Source of the DNA: Xiphydria camelus
Lineage: Eukaryota; Arthropoda; Insecta; Hymenoptera; Xiphydriidae
Direction: 5' to 3'
DNA: 64,000 bases
Assembly (NCBI GenBank): GCA_963678675.1
Contig: OY783192.1
Coordinates: forward strand, 16,517,005 to 16,581,004
A model generated the notes under the pieces. It had not been told where the DNA came from. It saw only the letters and a list, made by a program, of their open reading frames with translations, and made no database searches. Positions 33,571-43,968 of the stretch are shown here, in pieces. How positions within the stretch are numbered: the stretch's first letter is position 1; the number at the start of each line of letters is the position of its first letter. The position numbers and the translations under genes are program-made.

Positions 33571-34343
33571 ATCCCTAGTAGCAGAGGATATCTGTCAGAC
33601 ATCAACAAGATGTCTATATGTCTAGAAAATGATATCTATATTTGGTATAAATGTGGTCGAAATCTAGATATAGACAACGCGCGTAGATGTCTGACAGATA
33701 TCCTAAGTTGACAAGAATCGATATTCTGTGGTAAATATAATAATTTCATAAAATAAAAAATTAATAATATTAAAAAATGGATTACAAAGTACTAGAGGGT
33801 CTTCTCGTTTTCTAATAAAATGCTAGCTGCTAATTCGTTTTAAAGTTTTTTATTAAAGAATGAGAAGACTATAGAGCTAGAAGAATGAGACAAATATAGA
33901 GCTTCATAATTAAGTTTGTTTAATAGTATTAACTCTTAATTTTAAACAATCATTATATTTACCACAGAATATCGATTCTTGTCAACTTAGGATATCTCTC
34001 AGACATCTACGCGCGCTGTCTATATCTAGATTTCGACCACATTTATACCAAATATAGATATCATTTTCTAGACATACACCCGCGTGCATGGATTCTAATC
34101 ATGGTGACTTTCTAAAATGTCATTTTTAAACATATTAACCAATGAACAATTAATTATTATCATACCCTCATTAGCTACGATGGCGTCTACTCTTGTTAAT
34201 GAAAGCATGAGAATTAATTGTTCATTGGCTAGTATGTTTAAAAATGACATTTTAGAAAGTCACCATGATTAGAATCCGTGCACGCGGGTATATAGGCATC
34301 TTTTGTACCTAGATGTCTGACAGATATCCTCTGCTACTAGGGA
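33571..34343. mobile_element. Palindromic MITE, ATCCCTAGTAGCAG ends, with nested MITE
   Basis: Ends ATCCCTAGTAGCAGAGGATA and its complement. The left arm (33571-33735) returns inverted at 33968-34076 and, after the inserted MITE, at 34291-34343. It is non-coding. It lies between the two Harbinger genes. Confidence 0.78.
34077..34290. mobile_element. CACCCG-family MITE nested in a MITE arm
   Basis: Ends CACCCGCGTGCATGG and complement, with TA outside. The intact opposite arm of the host MITE (33620-33640) confirms the empty site. Confidence 0.82.
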
Positions 34344-35472
34344 TAAGACTTGCACGTAACTCGATTGTAACGTCTAAATCTGTAGTTAGATGGCAGAATC
34401 AGGTATATCAATTTTCTTTATTTTTCAGGAGAGCCACTTAAAATTGATTAACTTATCATAAATCATATGCAAAATATATTGGTATAATTTTTTTATTCTA
34501 CTGCAACTTTAATGTACTTTCAAGGTGCGGTAACAAAATTCTTTGATATTTCTTATTTCCTACAAAATTTTGAATTTAGGTCACATAACTGACCAAATTT
34601 TGACATAACTGGTTTTGCCATCTAACTACAGAACTAGAAGTACCAAAGACACTGCCCTTAAAATGCCTTGTGGTGTTTGAACGAATGTAATGAGAACAGG
34701 AGTGCCTACCGTGAGATTAGGTAATGGTATTTATTGTTAGATGACATACTATTACCTATTGTTCCTATGAGAGTATTACTGTTAGAAAATTTTTTATACT
34801 TACGTTTTACACTATAGCTATAACCAGTTAAACGATTTTATGAATATATTTATGTTATAAGTGTTTTTTGCCAAAGCTGTTATAAAAATCAAAACTTATG
34901 ACACGTGTGCTCGATATACCAAATATACGTCGCTGAATAAAACCTCAACGGCATTTTATTTCATATTCAAAATTTTCAAATTTAATATAAACAATTACCA
35001 CCTATAGTTAGGTCATATACAATTCGAGAGATTATGAAATTATGTTACGGCTAATTTAGATACAATTTGAGAAATTAAATTTACTTTATAGCTATTTCAT
35101 ATACAATTACAGAAATTAAATTAACTTGACAGTTATTTTATATACAATTAGAGATACTAAACTTACTTTATAGCTAATTTATACACAATTCAGAAAATTA
35201 ATTTTACAGCTAATTTATCTACAGTTACCGGAATTTCGTATTTTTTCTCATTTACGAGACAATGTAGGAGGTATTTTCTTCTTTACAATTATATGAACGA
35301 AATAATATTGCTGAACTGCGTTTTGCCTCTTGTATTAAAAACGGAAAGAGCTACCGTAGATAAAATGTAAAAAATGTTCATGTTAATATTGACATTTTTA
35401 ACACGGACAACAGTTTGCTTTTGTATTTCACACTTTCGAGTTCAATTTTCTACATTTTCCGGAAACATATTC
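34344..35472. repeat. Harbinger interior: inverted pair and degenerate tandem repeats
   Basis: CTGTAGTTAGATGGCA at 34380 pairs with TGCCATCTAACTACAG near 34616-34631. From about 34985 to 35225, four to five units of about 55 bp resemble ATATACAATTAGAGAAATTAA. No gene is seen between the two Harbinger ORFs. Confidence 0.6.
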
Positions 35473-36755
35473 TCAAATAAGATTCTTCGGCGATTTCTCG
35501 CGTCTTTCTGTAGGTAGAGCATTCCTGCCATCGGCTTCGTTTTCATCATCAAATATGTTTTCATATTCATGCATATGGTTATCAATTTGTAAACCTTCTC
35601 CAGCATCTCCATTAATCAAACATATATTGTGCAGAATTGTGAAAAGAGTATCTCGTAATTCTATCTTTTGCAGTAAATGAAAACGGCTCTTCAAAATTCC
35701 AAAGGCTCGTTCGACTACTACACACGTTTGAGCAATTTTCATATTGAATTCCAGTTGTTGGTCTGTTAAATTTCCGTTATCCCTGAAAGGACAAACCAGC
35801 CAAGCTTGTGCGATACCATTGTAGCCTTTATCACCCAGTATAAAAGTATTATTTGGAAAAATTCTTTCACGGTTCTGTTCGGCTGATAAAAAAAGGTCAG
35901 ATCTTCTTAACATTCTAGCATCATGAAAAGACCCTGGATCCCCACAATGCACGTTCGTGAATCTCATATCACAGTCAACTACAGCTTGCAGCAGAACAGA
36001 ATAATATTGTTTTCTATTGAAATACACCCTACCATTTTCTTCTGGCTGATTAATGTGTATATGAGAACCATCTATTGCTCCGATACAACCGCGAATATCT
36101 GCGACATTTTCAAATGTTTCAGATATTCTTCCAAGCTCGTCGTCTTCTGGCCATTTAATAAATTGGGGAACGAGTGTTATGAGCCAATTAATGATCCTCC
36201 GCACGATGCGAAATACAAATGAATATGATATATTGAACAGATTTGACAGTAATCTGTAGGACTCCTTATTGCCAAGAAACCAGAGTGTCATTAATAAACA
36301 CAGTTCGGCAGGTTTCTTTTCTTTGCCAAAGGTATGGGTTGGAATGAATCCACTGGCTTCCAAGTTTCCTGAAAATAGATTGTTATACTTGTACTTACTA
36401 TCTGTCAACACAAGAGTCCTTCACTATCATTATGAAACATGTATAAAAAGTTACCCAATAGTATGTTCACAATTGGCCGCTCCAATCTAAAATCTTCTTT
36501 AAACTCCTCATTGCTTTTAGCATGAACAGTGTCTAAAAAATCTTGTACACGCTGTCGTTCACGCCCATCCAGTAAAAAATGGAGAAGAGGAAATAAAAGC
36601 TCCTCTTCATAGGCATCGTTTTCGAATAATTGATTGAAATCATTATCGCTCATAAAGTCGGAACTGCTGCTGCTACTGCTACTGCTGCTAGTGCTACTAC
36701 TGCTACTGCTACTGCTTGGTGTATCCATTACGAAGGCTAATTGAGCTTCATCCAT
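35473..36755 (-). CDS. PIF/Harbinger transposase (HARBI1-like, DDE)
   Basis: Two exons, 36455-36755 and 35473-36401 (GT-AG), give 409 residues with no stop or frameshift. Residues 14-32 are a serine run encoded by AGC/AGT-like triplets. The catalytic DDE_4 domain shows D211 (I-D-G-S-H), D261 (P-G-S-F-H-D-A-R), L-G-D-K-G-Y, and E331 (V-E-R-A-F-G). The first exon carries the N-terminal helical region. About 20 residues before L-H-N-I-C seem shorter than usual, so activity is uncertain. It acts with the Myb-like protein of the same element. Confidence 0.9.
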
Positions 36756-37119
36756 CTAATAAAAACAGTAGTTTCACATTGATATTACGCTAAAGTATAA
36801 TTATTTGGAAATTTGTTTCTATTTCTGAAAAATGTACTAATGTTGCTTTATACATACAATTTATCACAATTATTTATGTAGTGTATGTTACGGTTAGTGT
36901 TTCAAAATAATGCTCGATTTTGTAAGTACACATTTGGTCTTACGTTAACAATTTTGTTTCCAAACTAGGGAAGCTTCGTTTTTCGTTATCCTTAACACTT
37001 CATACGCGTTACGCACGTCACCTTTTTAGCGAGCGTTCCAATTACCCTTCGAGTCGACACGAGTCGACACGAGTTGACACAGGAGTCGCTGGGAGTCGTG
37101 TAAATGGAAAGCACCCTAT

Positions 37120-37681
37120 ATATGTTTGGCACAGTTTGCGTAGTCAGTGGTGATCATCGCATAAATCTCCTTCCTTTTCAATTTAGCATATCTTGAAACC
37201 AGGTGAGATACGTTGAATTGCTATTTATCTTTTTCTTCAGAAACAATCCGAAATAAACGATGGTATAATTAAAAAAATTTTTAATTGCAAATTTCTATGT
37301 AAATTCAAGCATTTAAAACTTTAAAAATCAATCATGTGTAAACAACAATGAAAAACAAAATTTGGTTTCGCTAGGAAAAATTATGAGATTTTTCTAAATG
37401 GGTTACAAAAAAAGAAATTGCAGAAATCTTAATTTTTGGATTTGTTATGAATATTTGAACATTTCAACTCATCTGGAGGTTCTAGCTTCTTAGGCGTTGA
37501 AGATAGGGCAAAAAGTATAATAGCTTTTTTGTAGATCATTTTATTATCTACAACTTTTGTCTTAACTATTTTTCAATAGGTCACGTAGTTTTCAAAATAT
37601 TAGCGAAGAACTGATTTTTTCAACAATAAATAATTTTTTTACACACTTTGCCGGGGGGGGGGGGGGTGGATTCTTCTTTTA
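37120..37681. other. Unannotated stretch with a 15-G run
   Basis: No gene is seen. A run of 15 G bases lies at 37653-37667, thirty bases before the large palindrome. Confidence 0.6.
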
Positions 37682-39708
37682 ATACCGGGTGTTAGGCTAT
37701 GTTGTGGCCATAGGACGATATGGTACGTAGCGATTTGTAGACTCTAGGTTATACGCTATTGGTCGGAGACGCAAGCACGCCGAACCATTGGCTCTGCTAT
37801 CGTCGGCTGACGGCAATCGTCGCGAGAGAAGTTCCCTAGGGCGTAGGCACCTAGCAGACGAGAAGGTATGGCGATTGACACGTACGATTGTTTACAAAGT
37901 GAAATTTTTCGGAGCAATTGTATTTTTTGGAAATAAAACGTGGTTTTTAAAGTTAATAAAATATTTCCATTCGCGAAACGATTTCCTTTGCGTTTATTTC
38001 GATCCTCGGACGCGCTTATTAATAAAAAGTAAAAATACAGTTAAATCGGAGTAATGAAGGAAGAGTGATAAATCTTGCGATAAATGTAAAATAATTAACG
38101 AGTGACGATAAGAGACAAGTGAACCGACGTGGAAGATTACAGTGACCAGGCAGTTCTCAAGATTCTTGAGTAGGGTAAGTGTAACGATAAATCAAGAGGA
38201 ATAACAAAAATGAATTGTTTTGAAGTCGTTCAATTTCTTTATACTTTACAAAGGCAATAATATTACAAAAATTATTCGTAGAATTAGAGAAAGTGATGAA
38301 TTCTTCATGGAAATAACTTCGACTATGGACGAAGCAAGACGACGCTAAATCAATGGATGACGGAAGAGTTCGACGATGTCGAAGGACGATTGGTGTGCCG
38401 CTCATGAGTTTGAAATAAATGAAACGTAAGATATTCATACAGCCATTCAGCAACCTGATCGAGTGCTTTGTAAGAGCCTGGGTTGGTGCCTCCCGCAGTA
38501 GTGTCAGATTACTCCCGACTGAAATCCTCCCTTGTTTCACTCTGTGTCATTCAACAATGAGCATCAACTCCCCCGGAGGACACGAAAAGCTGTAACACCA
38601 GGAAGACCGTGAAAGGTTAATAAAATTATGGAAAGCGATACCACGAATGTAAGCAAATCCTTTTCATAACATTTTGTAGAAAACTCACCGTTGCTTCATC
38701 TTTACAGGAGACGTTCTAAATGATTCCCTTGCTCAGCTGAGCAATAATCCAAACGGTCGTGAAATGCTGAGATCGCAACAACGAGCATCAACTCCCCCAG
38801 AGGATACGAAAAGCTGTAACATCAGAAAAACCGTGAAAGGAAATATTCAATATCGTTGGTTAGCGGATGGTATTGTGAGTCGTACTGGTGAATAAATACC
38901 TAGACTACATTCTATTTCTGTATGAATAATATCTTACGTTTCAGTTACTTCTAACTCATGAGCGGCACACCAATCGTCCTTCGTCTTTGGCATATTTCTC
39001 TGTGGAGGCTGATGCACATCGTCGAACTCTTCCGTCATCCATTGGTTTAGCGTCGTCTTTCTTCGTCCATAGTCGAAGTCATTTCCATGAAGAATTCATC
39101 ACTTTCTCTAATTCTACGAATAATTTTTGTAATATTATTGCCTTTGTAAAGTATAAAGAAATTGAATAACTTCAAAACAATTCATTTATGTTATTCCTCT
39201 TGATTTATCGTTACACTTACCCTACTCAAAAATCTTGAGGACTGCCTGGTCATTGTAATCTTCCACGTCGGTTCACTTGTCTTTACAACTCGTTAATTAT
39301 TTTACATTTATCCTAAGATTTATCACCCTTCCTTCATTACTTCGATTTAACTGTATTTTTAGTTTTTATTAATAAGCGCGTCCGAGGATCGAAATAAACG
39401 CGAAGGAAATCGTTTCGCGAATGGAAATATTTTATTAGCTTTGAAAACCACGTTTTATTTCCAAAAATACAATTGCTACGAAATATTCCACTTTGTAAAC
39501 AATCGTACGTGTCAACCGCCATGCTTTCTCATCTGCTAGGTGCCTACGCCCTAGGGAACTTCTCTCGCGACGATTGCCGTCAGCCGACGGTAGCAGAGCC
39601 AATCGTTCGGCGTGCTTGCGTCTCCGACCAATAGCGTATAACCTAGAGTCTACAAATCGCTACGTACCATATCGTCCTATGGCCACAACGTAGCCTAACA
39701 CCCGGTAT
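37682..39708. repeat. 2-kb palindromic element, about 760-bp arms
   Basis: Ends ATACCGGGTGTTAGGCTA and its complement. Left arm 37682-38440 pairs with 38915-39708. The loop holds two direct copies of a segment with GAAAAGCTGTAACA at 38585 and 38808. The same open frame appears in each arm, but it matches nothing I recognise and is likely an artefact of the inverted copy. Confidence 0.85.
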
Positions 39709-39888
39709 GTTCCCTCCATTAATAACATCAAAACACACCTTTTCCCAATTTTTTGCCATTATGTCTCATTTTTCGATTTAAACGGAAATTTGACTGGACC
39801 GACTGGACTATAGGAATCGTCCGGCAATTAGCCTTTCGCGAAAGGTACGGGACTGCGAGCGCATTCCAGCGCCCTGCTTGGCCTTATC

Positions 39889-40027
39889 GGGTACTTTCCA
39901 TTTAACTGACACGAGTCGACACAAGTCGACACAAAATTAAACCATTGGTTCTTTCTGCTGGCGCCTGCCAATCAGTTGGTGGTTCTAATAGAAGTGTGTC
40001 GACTTGTGTCATAAATGGAAAGCACCC
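39889..40027. mobile_element. Harbinger-derived MITE (139 bp)
   Basis: Ends GGGTACTTTCCATTTA and TAAATGGAAAGCACCC match the autonomous Harbinger at 31532. A 3-bp ATC repeat flanks it (39886-39888 and 40028-40030). The CACGAGTCGACAC subterminal motif is shared. Confidence 0.85.
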
Positions 40028-40294
40028 ATCATATCCCATCTCATCCCTCGAGTGACCTTCGTTCTACTAGAGTATACGCAAAGAAATATGCTAATAGCAA
40101 GAATTTCTAATATGCGAGTTTTGAATTTGAAAGTCCTTTGAACAGCCCGCGTTCTTTAGCGGAAAATACGATGGTCGTCGCTTCATGTAGACTTGTCCAA
40201 AGAATTGTCGTTCTACGAAAACGTGACGTAACGTCAATCGTGAATTGCGTCATGGGGCGCTTTTTGAGGTTATGACTGCAGGCTAGTCTCTAAA

Positions 40295-40438
40295 GGCCAT
40301 CACACGTGAAAAAACGTAAGCAGTAACAGTAAGGATTGACCAATCAGAAATATAATTCTTACGGAATTATGCTTAAACAGGCTTTCTGATTGGTCAATCC
40401 TTACTGTTACTGCTTACGTTTTTTCACGTGTGATGGCC
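40295..40438. mobile_element. TTAA-type palindromic MITE (144 bp)
   Basis: Ends GGCCATCACACGTGAAAAAA and complement, arms of about 55 bp. Flanks are TAAA and TTAA. It is nearly identical to the copy at 55454-55597 and shares its outer 11 bases with the large element at 41845. The gap on its right (40443-41092) shows no gene. Confidence 0.82.
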
Positions 40439-42079
40439 TTAACTATTACCCGATAGTGGCTGTTAGGTTACCGGTAACGGTGGCCCTTGGTTAACGCTAA
40501 CAGCAACGTGGATAAATAGTTTAACCTCAAGTTAAAACATAGCTACAAGTTAACTTAGCTGGCGATTGATAAAGTGGCCCTGTACCTAGGCCTAGTCTGT
40601 AACTCGTTACGACCCGTAACGACGGTTGTCGTTAGCATTAGCGACACCGTAGCAATAAACACTATTCTGTATCTTTCTCATTGCGACAGATGTCGTTAAA
40701 AGCGTCGTTAGGATATCGACAAGCGACGATACACGTCACTAGGGGATCCCGGACCCCTCGATAGGGTATACGATCATTGTAGCGTTAGTAGTGTTGTGAT
40801 TTGTTTCGATGTATTGGGATCTGGGCGGAGCTAAAATTAATATGGCGGCTTTAAAAGTGCAGGTTCAATGTATTTCAATGGGTTAAAAGTAGTTTTGTAC
40901 GTAAAATATGATTAACATTAATGAAATTTGCCTATGGGCGAATACAAAATCGAGTAATAGGAGCTTCCTTGAAGGGGAGCGTGTTTTAAAATCTCTCGGA
41001 AGCTGGAACATCTGAAGAATAACTGTTTTGGAGCAAACATTTAGGTTAAACATGTACATGCATAGGCAACGGAAATATAATCAGTACTCGGAAAATGACG
41101 CGAATACACTTTGGCATACGGCTTAACTGATTTTATTTTTAACATTATCATCCACTTTTCTAAAAATCGATTTTTTCTAAATTTCCAAACGCGTCTAGAG
41201 TGTACACGAAGCGTTTGCCCGGCTTTGTAAAATAATGGAAAGACACGTCGTCTTTATTTAAACGACTTTGACAGCCAGGAACGTAGCAAATAAGTCTACC
41301 TTTCGATTTCACTCGTGGTTTTAAGAATTCTGACGTTATTTTGCGAAAGAAAAAGTAAAAAAAAGTTCAGCCACTATAACGGAAATTATGGATCAGTTTG
41401 TACAAAATGATTTAAATTTTGATAGAAGTTCAAAGGCAAGACGAAGTGTCATTGATGCGGTGTCTTACTATCACAACTGCTTGCTGAATGAAACAGGAAA
41501 AGACAAATGACTTTAAATGACTTCGTCACAAAAAAAAACAAAAAATATCAAATGAGGAAGAACCTTCCTCGTCACAAACATGACATCTTTACTCGAACTT
41601 TTTTTTTTATTTTCATAAATGTTTTATGAATAAAAATGGATATTAGTAATAAATAAGTCTATAATTGATGTAATAAAAACCTATTTAACAATGAATGTTA
41701 CAAAATAAAACAAAAAAAGAACTGATAAATTTTCTTATTCTTTGTTCTGTTTCACTTATCCCCATTATTTACGTGTTAAGATGACCTCGTTTAACGCTGT
41801 TTCGTTTAGCGCTGGAACTTAATGGAACGTTTACCCCGCGTTAAAGGCCATCACACAGAAAATTCCGTAAGACGTAAGACGTAAGACGTTAAACGTAAGG
41901 TTCATCACACAAACGCGGCGTAAGACGCAAGCGTTGACCAATCTTGAGCGAAGACGCTGCCCCCACCCTTTTTACATGCAACTTAGAATCTAGAAGTGTC
42001 AGTTTGATAATAATTTCATTTCAATTGGGAAGAAAAGTTTAACAGTAAGTACATTTAATTATTGATTACACTCAGTTCC

Positions 42080-42740
42080 TATATATAATAAACAGAAAAA
42101 CCATTCCTAGAATGACATAAGGATACAGTGAACCGCAATGTAAAATGCATGACGTGAAGAGTCAGAACTGTCGTATTCATCTGCTTTTTTCATAAAAAAT
42201 ATAAATAATAACACTCAACAATATTATTCTCGAGCCATAGTTTGATGAACATGACGTGATATCATTCTCTGAAATTTTATCACATAAATATCTCTTGAAG
42301 ATATCCCTGGAAAAAAATATTTTCATTTCCTATGCCTATTATATAGATAAAATTATTTTTCAGGTAGTTCAAACATGCCGAGAAATAATGAAATATTGCT
42401 GGGGATTTTGTTGGTGGCTACGGGTGTGCTTGTTTTGAAGAAGAAACGATCACGGAGATGGTTGAATCGTCGATGGTGGATTCGACCAATAAATCGTATG
42501 CATATTTTTTTCCAGGGTTCTTCAAGAGATATTTATGTGATAAAATTTCAGAGAATGCTATCACGTCATGTTCATCATTCATATCTCGAGAATAATATTG
42601 TCGAATGTTATTATTTATATTTTTTATGAAAAAAGCAGATGAATACGACAGTTCTGACTCTTTACGTCATGCATTTTACATTGCGATTCACTGTATCCTT
42701 ATGTCAATCTAGGTATGGCTTTTCTATTTATAAGGGGTTT
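42080..42740. mobile_element. Palindrome enclosing a Harbinger transposase N-terminal fragment
   Basis: Arms of about 250 bp pair, for example CATGACGTGATATCATTCTC with its counterpart at about 42562. The loop (about 42340-42500) encodes a start Met-Pro-Arg, a hydrophobic stretch, and then the R-R-W-W-I-R-P-I-N signature that opens many Harbinger DDE proteins. The frame runs into the right arm and ends. This looks like a deletion derivative of a Harbinger element that kept one coding scrap. Confidence 0.65.
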
Positions 42741-42975
42741 GTTCCTGCAGAGAATCCGTGACTAATCCCTGACAGTTGGTGATTTGTACGTAGTGCGTAT
42801 GTGCGGACTTTGACTAGTGACAAGGGATTTCTGTTGGAACCCCGAATGCACTGTACTCTAGTGGTGACGACAGTAATTAATTTTAGAAGAGAGCAAACCT
42901 AACCTTTTTAATTTTCGACTCAGGTTATTGTTATTTTGTTTTATGCACTACTAGTAGTGTAACAAAAATATGGAT
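42741..42975. other. Element end near TTCCTGCAG, otherwise unannotated
   Basis: AAGGGGTTTGTTCCTGCAG at about 42734 has an inverted partner near 49508-49528 (CTGCAGGAAAAAACCTT). This suggests another 6.8-kb insertion layer between them. No gene is seen here. Confidence 0.45.
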
Positions 42976-42979
42976 GAAA

Positions 42980-43570
42980 ACTCAGGTACAAACAATAGAA
43001 AGGTAATACGGTTTGGCGAACAAGGGTTGCAAACTTACAGTCAGTTAAGTAAGAGCGTGTATGGCATTATTCATAAAGAAATTATTCAACAATGTTTTTT
43101 TCCACATTGTTCCAAGACAATGCGCAATTATGTTAATAATGAGTCCAATCACCACCATCGACAATCACTTGGCATCCCCGAGGCATAGTATCCACCAATT
43201 TTTCGACGTATTCGCAGGGAAGTGCCCTCCAAACGCGTCGAATTTCTCAGGATAGCTACTTCACAGTGAACACGTTTTTATAAACAGGCAGAAGCTTTGG
43301 CGAAAACGTGTCTTCACTGTGAAGCAGCTATCCCGAGAAATTCGACACATTTTGAAGGCACTTCCCCGTAAATATGCCGAAAATTTGATGGATAGTATGT
43401 CTCGTAGATGCCAAGCAATAATCGATGGTGGTGATTGAACTCATTATTAACCAAATTGTGCATTGCCTTGGACCATATCAAACGTATGTATGTCGAAAGA
43501 AACACATTGTTGAATAATGTCTTCATGAATAATGCCGTACACGCTCTTATTTAACAGACTATACTTACAA
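42980..43570. mobile_element. Foldback built from two inverted Tc1 transposase C-termini
   Basis: At 43340-43438 the plus strand encodes the usual Tc1-type ending (an S-M-S-R-R-C-Q-A-I-I motif then stop). At about 43150-43255 the minus strand encodes the equivalent ending (a T-M-P-R-G-C-Q motif). The two differ by many substitutions. The outer arms also pair (AAGAGCGTGTATGGCATTAT near 43050 with its complement near 43530). No N-terminal or catalytic region remains. Confidence 0.8.
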
Positions 43571-43595
43571 TCTCACGTCCTTCATAGAAGGCTAA

Positions 43596-43919
43596 GGCTT
43601 AACTCACACGGTGCGACTTCACTGCGACAGAACTGATGCACGCTGTCGCAGGAATCGACGACTTTCCTGCGACAGTTTTGTCCCACCGCGTGAGCAGATG
43701 CGTGGCAAACTAACACAACGACACCGCCACTGTGGATGTCATACAACAAGCGCGAGGTGCGTGTCGCACTGCTGTCGCAGGGAAGTCGCACCGTGTGAGT
43801 GCTTCGCTGCATCTCCATGCTGATGTGCCGCGTGCGACGTACTCTCGACCGAGTGCGACCGAGTGCGTCAGTTTTGTCGCACTGCTGTCGCAGTGAAGTC
43901 GCACCGTCTGAGTTAAGCC
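43596..43919. mobile_element. PIF/Harbinger-type MITE (324 bp)
   Basis: Ends GGCTTAACTCACACGGTGCG and its near complement, with TAA on both sides (43593-43595 and 43920-43922). The interior repeats GTCGCACTGCTGTCGCAG-like units. Open frames inside are artefacts. Confidence 0.87.
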
Positions 43920-43968
43920 TAATTGCCGGACGGATCGGAGTAAGCCATCCCCGCAGTGGCCAGCTTAA

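Larger units (their letters stand above)
31532..37116. mobile_element. PIF/Harbinger transposon with two genes (5.6 kb)
   Basis: Ends GGGTGCTTTCCATTTAC and its complement are flanked by a 3-bp TAT repeat (31529-31531 and 37117-37119). Subterminal DNA has repeated GACACGAGTCGAC. A Myb/SANT-like gene on the plus strand and a HARBI1-type transposase gene on the minus strand converge, the usual two-protein set of this superfamily. It inserted in the end of a CCGTATGTCC MITE. The MITE at 39889-40027 has the same ends and could be a dependent of this family. Confidence 0.9.

Noticed and set aside
38157..39169. Small conserved protein in the 2-kb palindrome
   Set aside because: The same frame in both arms is explained by the inverted duplication; no family or start context supports a gene.
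43582..43904. Cysteine-rich ORFs near 43.7 kb as possible toxin-like peptides
   Set aside because: They read through repeated GTCGCACTGCTGTCGCAG units of a TAA-flanked MITE on both strands; no signal peptide.
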